Shown here: piece after piece, positions 22,501-32,034 of the stretch
Layout: every line of letters starts with the position of its first letter
How positions within the stretch are numbered: position 1 is the first letter of the stretch
Assembly (NCBI GenBank): GCA_015039365.1
Contig: WION01000070.1
Location: 1-64,000 of the forward strand
Source: Amanita rubescens
Taxonomy: Eukaryota > Basidiomycota > Agaricomycetes > Agaricales > Amanitaceae
Length of the DNA: 64,000 nucleotides
Reading direction: 5' to 3'
The notes under the pieces: generated by a model
What the model saw: only the letters and a program-made list of their open reading frames with translations
Databases searched by the model: none
Told to the model about the DNA's origin: nothing
Translations under genes and position numbers: made by a program

Positions 22501-22768
22501 GAGGAGACAGTGGGCTATTATCATCAACATCCATAGTGGCCTCTTCCATGTTGCAGGCTCCACTTGCTGACTGGAAATTAACTGAGGCCTCGGTGTCAAA
22601 GCCCTGGTAGGATACATTGTTTGCCGGTTCGTTTATGACAGAAATTTCTGATTGCATGGCAGCAATCTCAGCAATATATGGCAAGCAGGCACCAAGTGGT
22701 TGGTTCATGTGGGCCATGACAGCCATTCGCGTCTTTAACTTCTTGGCACATAGTGGACAACGAGGCAT
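19575..22768 (-). CDS. Plavaka transposase (EnSpm/CACTA-related), intact, 993 aa
   Basis: Five exons (22768-22256, 22203-21913, 21856-20301, 20245-19998, 19948-19575) join in frame with introns of 49-56 bases to give 994 codons. The start MPRCPLCAKKLKTRM with its C..C and H pattern is the zinc-finger-like N-terminus of this family. Then come FGKGKTFLENFDTDAYA, NLYYPFSSKEEWELASFLL, TEWRTGDAAWDIQ, LLGTMLSSDKTNIS, HPLLISLANI, FRMKASNHLFLLLALLPIPK, DPVGSLRYCFTPLVAYI, GVAGKTSAVTMASYKEFGD and RLNGVHRPFWRDWPLAQP. Later motifs include VTGREHRDIQRYLISVIAG, RALMDFRYAAQAP, IQWSADVTERAHI and the ending FSTEFWLNKYFTKELYY. It should catalyse cut-and-paste transposition with an RNase H-type DDE core. No stop or frameshift was found, so it may be active. 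It lies 101 bases downstream of the dioxygenase gene on the same strand. Confidence 0.9.
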
Positions 22769-22869
22769 TCGATTATCGTCGTGGTTGCAGTTAAGTCATG
22801 TGAGAAAATCCGGCAATTACTAAATTAGGCACGGGCACACGGCGATTACTGGATTATGCAGCTATGAAC

Positions 22870-24473
22870 CTACTTGCGCTTTTTCCCTCTGGGTCCATAC
22901 GATATACCACTCTCCCCATTACATTCCAAATCCTTCTCAACATCTTCTTTTTTCATCTTGTTTTCAAGGTACTTTCGCCAGGCAGCTGGAAGTCGGTTCG
23001 ATGTTACAAAAGCGAGACCAATATGCTGAAATTGAGTTGCTGGAAGCGAAGGCTGCACCTTCTGGAGACTTGTGGCATGCCACTTTCCTGGCTTCCATGC
23101 GATTAATGTGTTTTTGGCATTTTGGACCCGTATCCCATATTCGGCGAAGAAAAAGTTGCCCCCATATGTGGAATCTGGGTACGACCTGTCGGTATTCCAT
23201 GAGATCGCCCAATCATGGGGTTGCTCATCTCTATGGACAGCCCTAGATGCACATCCTATGAGAAATTATAGTGGTAAAAGTAATGCTGCACTTACCGCGA
23301 GTAATTGCTTGCCATAAGGCCCATAGGTGGAGCGAGCTCAACATCGTGGAAGTTGAAAGAACTTTCGCCAATCACTACCTCATATGAACCTTCCCGAGTT
23401 GTTGTCTTCCAGTCGCGATTCATTGCTGGAAGGCCATTCTTGTGAATGAAGTCTTCAAAATCGCTGATGATCTCGTCGGGTAACCATGCCCGGCATAGGT
23501 TCCAAAATAGTGCAAATACTGCACTTGTCTGCTGGGCAAGGTTGTCCACCATTTCTTGGTCCTTCTTTCTTCTTTCAATATTCCTAGCCCAGTCGAACGC
23601 AAGCTTCGACCGGGAGCCAGCTGAAAAACCTGCGAGGACCAAGGAGCCAGGATCGTCTTTCTGGGGCAAAATCAGTTGCAGTATATTAGGAAATGGCGAG
23701 CACGCACTCTAACGTTCCTTTTCACTGCTATGCTCAGCTGAATCACCTGATTGACGAAATGTATGAGCTCAGGGTGCTTGCAGAAATCCCGAATAACGAT
23801 TCCAACCAATTGGTCTTGAAATACGCATTAGTGGATGGCTGGAAAAGTCTGGAGTACGCTTACCTTCTTCGTCTCTGAAAATGGCACTTTGGCCAGGCAG
23901 TAAATCATGCATAAGCATCTCCTCGTCTAATTCATGAACTGGGAGGCGCGGGGTGCGACGGTCCTTCATCTTGCAGTTCTTAAGATGGCTGTTCCACATA
24001 TCAAATATTTTCTTGTTCTCAGCGATCCAGTGGCCAGGTGGGGGGTAGATCGCTCCGACTCCAAGGTCGATTGCAACAAAAGTAGGGATGCTATCTAATA
24101 ACTGCTGCTTGCGAATCACCTGGAATGGTGATTTCCAGTTCAGGCCGGCCTGGAAGATGAAGAGTCGCTGCTGTTCCTGCAGTGCGCTTTTCAGCTTTCG
24201 GCGATCTTTCAATGCTTGAAGAAGTTGTTCGCTAACAGTGTTCCCATGGCACAGAGGGTTGTTGCAGAAAGAGATAAAGTTATTGACAAGTTTCGAGGGA
24301 TCTAGAAGTTTCGGTGGGGCCCCAGCATCCTTGAGACATGTGGCTAGAGAATGGGCAACTGCCTGCAAAGCATTTTCGGTGGTTGCAACAGAAAGAAGAT
24401 CAAGGAATGCAGGATCGGATCCAAGGATGTCAGCACAGTGCTGAAACATCTCGTTTGCCTTAGAGCCACCCAT
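22870..24473 (-). CDS. TET/JBP-like 2-oxoglutarate/Fe(II) dioxygenase, intact, 471 aa
   Basis: Four exons (24473-23864, 23814-23747, 23660-23296, 23242-22870) join in frame to 472 codons. Residues 1-203 are helical with no motif I know. LLPGQSAIFRDEED leads into the oxygenase fold. The metal site is HRD (His351, Asp353) and His403 in KPGKWHATSL, 50 residues apart, with Arg431 (FVTSNRL) placed to bind 2-oxoglutarate. GGNFFFAEYGIRVQN and TLIAWKPG are typical of the core strands between. This layout is that of the TET/JBP superfamily, enzymes that oxidise 5-methyl pyrimidines in DNA. Fungal members are known to be expanded and linked to DNA transposons, especially the KDZ class. The pairing with Plavaka suggests it travels with the transposon. 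The family call rests on motif layout only; another 2OG dioxygenase family is possible. Confidence 0.65.
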
Positions 24474-25860
24474 AGCAGAGGATACTATAGTAGCAAGGCG
24501 CTGCGAGTGATGGAACTGAGATTCAGAAATAGCGGGCGGTTAGCACAGCCACCATACGTCTTACCTGCAGGCTGCCACACGCTATGCCACAACTCGTTGC
24601 ACTGGGGAAAGACCAGCCTTAGCCCTTGTTTCATGCCGTGCTGACCGGAGCGGGCAGGTTCTAGAACCAATGCATACGGGAAGTGAACTCGCTTTTCTAC
24701 TGCATCCTCTCAAGCTGCGCGGAAATTTGATCGAAGCTCCCATGCTCCACTGGCAGCTAAACCGCGCTCCAATCACCACCACCTGGGCCTGCAACTCCCG
24801 CATCGCTCCAACCCATCTCCCACAGCGTCTGGAACACCCAGCAGCCTCCGTCGAGGAAGCTCAAGATTTTGTGCGTCGAAGGACATCCGAGTAAGGTGCG
24901 GCACCCGTCCTCCTATCCAAGTGTCAGAGTACTAAGGTCTCCTGCAGTATGATAGCACATTGAGACCCGGAGCGATGTTCCTTCTCAAACCACCCGACCT
25001 ACACACATTCCAGCTCTATGACCATCTATGCAGCTGCGCCCATCCCTCCTTCCTCTCCCAAATCTGCCCCAGCAACCTCAAGCATCACAACCCCACTTTA
25101 TCGCCGCATACGACAACCAAGCCACCTATCCGGTAAATAGCACCAATCCGTTCCCATTCTTACCCGACCATCGTACCGCCCAGGCAGAAGTGTGGCAGGT
25201 TCCGGCACTCAACAACAGCAAGTGGTAAACCCGTACGCGAAACGGTTGGCGAAACAGACAATGGGGTGGCGGCAAAGGCCACCAGCACCGAAAAGGGATT
25301 CAGATGGAGCTGCTAATCAATACAAAGGTCTACCAGGTCACCATGCACCACCATCTCTCCGATCGCGCGATAAATCAACTTCTCAACACTCCCATTCTAT
25401 GCGACTACATTCTCCACCCCACTCTTTGTCCGCCCCGTCTTCTGATGAAGAAAACAAGCATGCCAACTTTAATCGGCAGGGCTGTTGTTGGCCCCGCAAA
25501 TGATTTTGGATCCAAGCCAACTATGGTCTTACCAGCCCTACTGGCCATTCAAGGCGGGCGGCAGCGCTTCCGCGCCGCTTGCCTACAAAATTAAGATTGA
25601 TCCGTTCTAAGGAATGGTGTGGGTTGGAGATGGAGTTGGCACCTTATCGTCCGCCGAGATTATCATTCTTTTGGCGTGGACTACTAGTCTGCAGGCGACA
25701 CTCTGCGCGTACCAGCAGTGTAGGCCCTCCAATTGTTTACCTTGTCTTTTAAGGTTAAAATCTGTGGCTCAGCACACTGCGGACGATGGAGAAGGCGTTG
25801 GACTCCAAATTCTGGAAGATCGTATCTAGTCTATGCCTGTAGACGGCATTAGCGGCGAAC
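24474..25860 (+). other. Unassigned region with broken open frames
   Basis: Plus-strand frames are Pro-, Ser- and Gln-rich and change phase repeatedly, for example around 25190-25500 (NPYAKRLAKQ, LSAPSSDEENK) and 25510-25600. The composition looks like a formerly coding, disordered protein segment. No complete gene was found. Confidence 0.3.
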
Positions 25861-26010
25861 GCAAGGATTTCCTCCATCAGATGCTGCAGAAGGATTCAGC
25901 TGATCGGCTCAGAGTCGGACAACATGGGGGTGCACCCTTACTTTGCTGGAGTGCGCGCGTTCCTTATTTTATCGAAAGCGGCCCCGTAGCCAGCGCGCGG
26001 GAATAGCCAT
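25855..26010 (+). pseudogene. Fragment resembling the C-lobe of a Ser/Thr kinase
   Basis: ERKDFLHQMLQKDSADRLR, followed in the next phase by MGVHPYFAGVRA, resembles the end of AGC-type kinase domains (DF...LL..DP..R......HPFF). A one-base shift and a later stop break it. The rest of the kinase domain was not found upstream. Confidence 0.35.
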
Positions 26011-26385
26011 ATGTACAAGCGCCAACCTTCTTCCCCTCTGGTCACGCCACCAGAAATCTCAATAGCCCAGACCTAACACAAGAAATTCCAGCACCTCGAC
26101 CAGTCCTCCAAGCTGCTAGAAACACTGCCCAACACTTGCTTGAGTATCGGTGCAGGAGAAGGTGGCAACCCGTTTGCCGGATCGCGCCAGAAATCGAAGA
26201 ACACAGATCTCTACATGGTTCTTTCGGTGCATCTTAACTGCCGCTTTCACCACTGGGATCTCCTTCCTTCCAGCAGCTCCCTCAAATCTCGCAAGGGAAA
26301 CAAAGCGAGATAAATCAAGTCCGGGCTGGGAAAGACCACGCATCAACACCTTCTCAACCAGCTCTCTGCTCTTACTTCGCCGGGT

Positions 26386-26482
26386 GGCAAAGTCTTTGCC
26401 GACTTTGACCCTCAACGCGTCAATATGCAATTCATACCTATATCACCAAGCCCTGTCCCTGCTTTCGATCAAATCGCTCTCT
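26386..26482 (+). repeat. Inverted copy of the 18.7-kb repeat
   Basis: GACTTTGACC..AATCGCTCTCTC is the reverse complement, with about a dozen differences, of 18693-18789. The plus-strand frame reads FADFDPQRVNMQFIPISPSP. Together the two copies flank the transposase/dioxygenase pair. Confidence 0.8.
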
Positions 26483-26689
26483 CACTCCGCAAAATTCTCC
26501 GATCAGCGATAACATTTACGGAGGGTCCAATAACAAGAAACATTCCCACTCAAGACAAACGACATACCCTGAGGTTGCGCCGCTCTCAACGATGGATGAC
26601 GCCAATGACATAGACTTGATATTTCAACAACGGGGACAAATTCTGCGCCGTGCCGGACTACCGACTAATCAATCATAATTAGCTCCCAC

Positions 26690-27800
26690 CTCTCAACTGA
26701 CACTGACATTATATGGCGTGCCCGCACCCCTTTACGGCGGCCATCACATCATGGGCCCGGGAAGGCCACTGGGATCTGGTGTAGGAATTATTGGGGGGAC
26801 ATGAGGACTTTACCCCCGGTTGTAGGCGTTGGGATACCCATTGGTCTGAACACATGGGAGGAATAGTCGGCGCTGGGATTGGCTTGCCTATCGCCACGCC
26901 ACCTGCAATGGGAGCACCGCATCAACATTCTCATGGGCCACCTCCACCTCGTTCGATGCATCAACATCAACAACAAATGCCATCCATCCACGCCAACGCC
27001 CGGGCCCGTCCCCATCAACATAACCATCATTCACATCCATTTCAGCATCAATCAGCCTACAAGAGATTCTGGCGAAATACATGGGTACCCTCACGTGCCT
27101 GCAAGACATCAGGACGGCGGTATGGAAGTGAAGTGTTGGAGGGTAGGGTCAGGAATGCGGAGGATTTACGAGGCGCGAGGGAAGTACACGATGCGAGCAG
27201 AAGGTCCATCTCACCTGTCAATGTGGGCAGACCATCGAATTAATCCCGGATGGACCATGATATAGTGGGCGCAATGAAAGGTGCAGTGAGGCGACGGATG
27301 TGGATGACGAAGATAGGCTAGTCAAGGAACGCGAGAGACGTGAGAAGGAGTGAAACAGGCGGGAAACTGACCGAGATAGGGAAAGAGATGCGGATTGCCA
27401 CGAGTACCAACGAGAGGCGGGGGAGTGCGAATATCACATTCAACCAACATCGCAACACCAGCATCGACATGGACCCTCCTCCCAGCACCAACATATGCAT
27501 CCCATGGCATCAGGTCACCGCGGCCACCATCATTCTACCAGATCCCATCACCGTCACCACCACGTTCTACATCGTCATCAACTTCTACTGGGCCAGCCGG
27601 TCACGGGACGTCCTCTTCGCCACCTAGCTTGCCCTGCTCAGTCCGCAGCCATGAGAACACGACATTGGGAGGCCACTTCCAGGCCCAGGTCAACTTTCCT
27701 CTAAAGCCATTCAACTGCCAGCGAACAAGTCAAATGTACGAGAAAGGGAGACACAGTCGAATCACGGGCATCCAATATGCCCCTAGTTTACGTCCCTCTT
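26690..27800 (+). pseudogene. Decayed His/Pro/Gln-rich and Arg/Glu-rich coding sequence
   Basis: Frames around 26910-27060 read GAPHQHSHGPPPPRSMHQHQ and HQHNHHSHPFQHQS; around 27340-27400 a frame reads as an alternating Arg/Asp/Glu stretch; near 27490-27570 more His repeats appear. The pattern resembles low-complexity parts of fungal transcriptional regulators, but frames shift and no domain is present. It is probably a relic. Confidence 0.3.
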
Positions 27801-27963
27801 GTATAGTAGTCGTTGCCGTTACCAATCCATGAATATGCATGTGCCATCAAAACATTCTGTTTTACGCCCAATACAGGATGATTTTGAGGCTGTGCATGAC
27901 ATATGTGTGACATGCAAATGTGACAACGTGTCTACGATATTCCCTTCTCTCTTCTTGTGTATA

Positions 27964-30433
27964 ATGTCCGCCCCAGAGCTTTCATCCGCCCCACAACCTA
28001 CATCGCTTACCACAGGGACTGGCTCCAACTCCCACACCCCTTTCACCTTCCTCAGCTCCATTAATGATACATCAGCCAGGAGATCATCTTCCAGATACGA
28101 ATATTGTGCCCAATCCAGCCGTTTTATAGATGATGGCAATTCCTACAATATTCCAGGACTCAACGATACTCTTATACAAGACATCGATGGTCGAGCTGTT
28201 ATAGTTACCGAACACTGGCTCAGTACCATGCTGTTTCCAGACGATGCATTCGGTTTCCCCATCAGTGCCAAGTTTATGGGAGAACATTTTCAAGGCAAAT
28301 TCCTCAACGACTCCAATCTTATCGACCCCGATAATTTTGCCGACGAGAGCCGTACCTCCGTGTTCCTTAATAGGATGATCTCAACCATTACATGCTTTCT
28401 CCGTACCAGAAATCAGTCTAACGTGAACGACATCCGACCCCTGCGCTACTTCACTGCGATTCACTCAACTAAACCAGTTTTGGGTAGCGCAATGAAACGG
28501 AAGCCCGATTTAATGCTCATTCGTCTTGCTGGTGATGGCATCATAAGCAACAAATCGTTGTATTGGCACGACGCTCAAGGGTTGGTCGAACAGACCCTTG
28601 AAAGCAGGGTACCGATACGAATGACAGAATCGATAATTTCCAAAGCCTACCTGACATTCTGCGCCCAACCCGAAAGAGATTTTGTTACCACTCTTTGCAT
28701 CACCAGGGAAGGTTTTCGTGTTATTGTGGTGGACCATACCGGTTCGGTGGAGACAGAGCTGATATCTTTCGCCGACCGTTCTAGTACCATTCCGTTCATT
28801 CGAGTGGTGATGGGCCTAGCGTTTCTCCCCGATAAATATATCGGGATAGACACCACTATAATCCGCCGCGTTAGACCTAGCGAGTCTGGCACCAAATTCG
28901 AGGAACAATACCCACCCTACAACAACAAATTTTCTACCTTATCTGTCGTTATCGATACGTTAAATGGCCCGATACCCAGTTGGCGCACTCCGAATCCCCT
29001 TGCTATTACAACAGAGCCTGCCCCTGCTGGCTTCGATAAGAACATCTGTTCAGTATCGATTGACTCCACTGTTTATCGGGTCATCTCCATCATTTTCGAA
29101 TCCAAAAGTCTTATAGGCCGCTCAACAAAGGTTTTTCTGGTGGAATTGCCAGATGGCGGCAAAGCGGTTGTGAAGGATAGTTGGATCACGATTGATAGGC
29201 TGAAGGAAGCGACATTTCTTGAAGGGCTGCACATTCCTTTTGGCCCAAATCTCCTCAAGGATACCGTCCTCAGGGATACCGACGATATTCGAAAACATAT
29301 TTCGAAAATGGCGATCATATTTGAACGTCGACAAAAGCGTCGCATCGCAATTGATCCTACTGGTGTTCATATTTCTGATTTTTCCTCTCTATGGGAATTA
29401 ATGGTCGCTCTTCTTGACACAGTCATTGGTACGTGTGAAGTACTTTATGGTTTCTGCCTTGGGTGTTGATCCTGCTTCTCTGCAGCTGTTATGTACCTTG
29501 AGACCAAAAACAAGGTTCATCGTGACATTTCGTACACCAATATCCTTCTTCGGGAGCCTGGACAAGATTCGGTTGAGAAGCAATTAATCAAGGATGAATT
29601 CAAGGATGGGCTTGGTTTGACGGATATTGAGTCAATGCGGAAAAGATTCAAGTGTCGCGAGGGATTGCTCATAGATTATGATTATGCATCTGAACTATCA
29701 TCACAGAAAGATAAAGACAGACAGGGAGAGGGCGACGGAAACAAAATGGATGAGAATGTGTCAGGAATCCGGACGGTAAGCTTATTTTTAGACCCAAACC
29801 GAATGTCACTTATTGGAAATTTTGCAGGGTACCGCCCCTTTCATCGCGGTGGAATTGCTCCTGTTCGCTCTTCCTCACCGAGTGGTCCATGATCTGGAAT
29901 CCATATTTTTTGTCCTCCTGTTCATCTGCACCCACCTCGAGGGTCCTAGCGGTACTGTCCGAAGCCCACCTCTCTATGGGCCACCTGGGAAGCAGTCTCA
30001 TCCTTCCCGTATGAGATATTGGTTTGCCGCCACCAACTTGGTCATGCTTGGAGACGTGAAAAGCAACCATATGTTTTTGTACTTCGAGGAATTTATCCTT
30101 CGGCACATCTCACCCTACTTTCAACCCCTTGTGTCGTACATCAAACAATTTTGGATTGCATTGCACCCGCAGAACGACACTTGTCATAGCACAGCCACTG
30201 GCCATGATATCGTCAACGTTTTCAAGTCAGCACTCCAAGATAAAGAGTTAATTCTTCAAGCACAGCAATCCCACAATAGCCTTGGGAAACGGGCACATCC
30301 AGGTGATCGCGCTCAAACCGAGACTCGATGGGACGCTGTCAAACCAAGCAAGATGGAGTTGCGAAGCAAAGCGAACATGAAGCCAGGGAACCTGCCGAGG
30401 CGAAATCCAGTCATAAAACGCCGCAGGGGTTAG
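27964..30433 (+). CDS. FunK1-type fungal protein kinase, 786 aa
   Basis: Three exons (27964-29428, 29486-29775, 29828-30433) join in frame through 57- and 52-base introns. The ATG at 27964 (MSAPELSS) is preferred over upstream in-frame starts because the upstream part is not protein-like. The N-terminal half is the region usually found before the kinase in this family. The kinase has IGRSTKVFLV (loop), VVKDSW (ATP-binding Lys near 404), VHRDISYTNILL (catalytic loop, Asp near 502) and LLIDYDYASEL (a DYD version of the metal-binding DFG, near 551), then TAPFIAVELLL and HDLESIFFVLLF, both hallmarks of Pkinase_fungal. A basic tail ends KRRRG. FunK1 kinases are numerous in multicellular basidiomycetes; substrates are unknown. 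Confidence 0.92.
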
Positions 30434-31150
30434 TGGTCTACCAATGATTAATATTTGATATTATATCGATCTTGACATCGATTCACGAGCAAAGTTAGTA
30501 TACCTCTTTTTCTAGCCTTTATGCATTTGTTACTCGTTGCTATTTGTTGGTGTGCCGTCAAGAACTGTTCAATGTTCTAGAACTTAGCTTCACTGAAATT
30601 GTCGTCTACAAGTTGTAACATAGTATGCCCAGCGAGAACTTATTTAATATTACACCCTGCTTTCAGAGTTACACGTCATGTACAGAGATGGGTAACAATT
30701 ACGGAGGGTTACAGAGATAATGTTAATCATCTACAGAGTGCTACAGAGACAAATGCTAGGCAGCCAGTGTTACATAGCATTCCATAATAAATAAGCCCCA
30801 CCATGGCTCACTACAATAAAAGCGATGCATTACGAGCTATTACAACAAAAAACTGAGTTTGCTGATGTAGAGGCGAATTCGAGCGGTTAGGAAGCGTGCT
30901 CTGCGATACCCGTCCGAACATCTTCTTCAAGCGATTGCGAAATCCCTTGGACTCTTTGGCAGTCTGCGACCGTTGGTCAGTCATATCGATGAGGGGAGGA
31001 GATAAGAGCTTTAGGGTCCGTCACTTCAGTTCTCCCACGTCGTCCGTCAAAGAATAGGCTAACGCGGCACCGATCTTTCTCACCGCCGAGAGGAGGTCTC
31101 GTAGACCTTATTCCCTTCCTTCTACACTGTTCTCGCGCGAGAACTCAGCA
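30434..31150. other. No gene seen
   Basis: This is the sequence 3' of the kinase gene. GTTACAGAG-like short motifs recur near 30665-30775. No ORF with coding character was found. Confidence 0.4.
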
Positions 31151-31180
31151 ACCCAGCACTCAACCTGGAACTCCCTCGCT

Positions 31181-31440
31181 CATGTCCAACACGACCTCAT
31201 CTTCCTCAGTTCCCAATCTTGTTCTTCCCACGGGAAAACCGCCGCTGTCATCCTTCTTCCTCTCGTCGTCATCGGCGCCATCGTGATCTGGGACATGGTC
31301 GAACGACGGTGTCTCCTTTGCCACCGACCTCGCCCTTCCACAGATTCTCGTCATACAGCCAGCACTTCCGAGCGCAAATCTCGACGGTTATATCCTCCTC
31401 GCCCTTATCTGACTACACGTTCTCGCTCAACCTAATATAT
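31181..31440 (+). pseudogene. Remnant of a single-pass membrane protein gene
   Basis: One frame begins MSNTTSSSSVPNLVLPTGK; a second, shifted by one base, gives GKTAAVILLPLVVIGAIVIW followed by a basic tail (ERRCLLCHRPRP). A Ser/Thr-rich outside part, one helix and a basic inside part is a common fungal membrane-protein layout. The phase change means the gene is broken or has an unseen intron. Confidence 0.3.
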
Positions 31441-31727
31441 CCGACAGTTCGTAATGCTTATAGCGCGATGCAAATGTTATTTCGCTCGGAATGCCTGGTG
31501 AATGTGTTGACGAGGAAGGACCGTGACGGTAGTATTTCCCATTGTTTGGAATATCGATATCGATAGTAACGGATCGCAACAGGAGTCTTACTGCACAATG
31601 CGCACCTACTCTCGGCCGCCCTGATCACGATTCAGATTCTCAGTATCCGTATCCCTCCATCCATCCAGCCATTTTCTCTCTGCGGTTAGTAGCTTTCCGA
31701 AGTGATTTGTTTGGTGGAGTTAGCATC

Positions 31728-31732
31728 CAGTT
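31728..31732. other. Target-site duplication, left copy (CAGTT)
   Basis: CAGTT precedes the left LTR at 31733 and is repeated at 36491-36495 after the right LTR. Five bases is the normal Copia duplication. Confidence 0.9.
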
Positions 31733-32034
31733 TGTTGAAATATAGCGAGGGGAGCGGGGTGTTCGAATAGGAATCACGTCGTATTCGTCCGTAGACTAGC
31801 TACTTATATAGGCTATAGCGTAGTAACGAAATCTTCTCGGCGCACAGCGCCGTATCCTCAAACGCTCCCTCGCCGAGTCCTCGCCCGCCTCCTACACTTC
31901 CTCGTCGTCTACCCCTTGTCCTCCATCTCCATCCGCCTCTCCGTCTCCCCCGGTTCCATCTCCTGCGCACAGCGCGTGTCCAGCCGTACCAGCGGCTGTC
32001 GTCTTCTTCGGCGGCCGTACATCCGATCCCAACA
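31733..32034 (-). repeat. 3' LTR of the young Copia element
   Basis: The 302-bp sequence is the same as 36189-36490. The last 48 or so codons of gag-pol are encoded inside it (the ORF stops at 31892). The polypurine tract GAGGGGGAG (minus strand) abuts it at 32035 and is itself part of the ORF. Confidence 0.95.
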
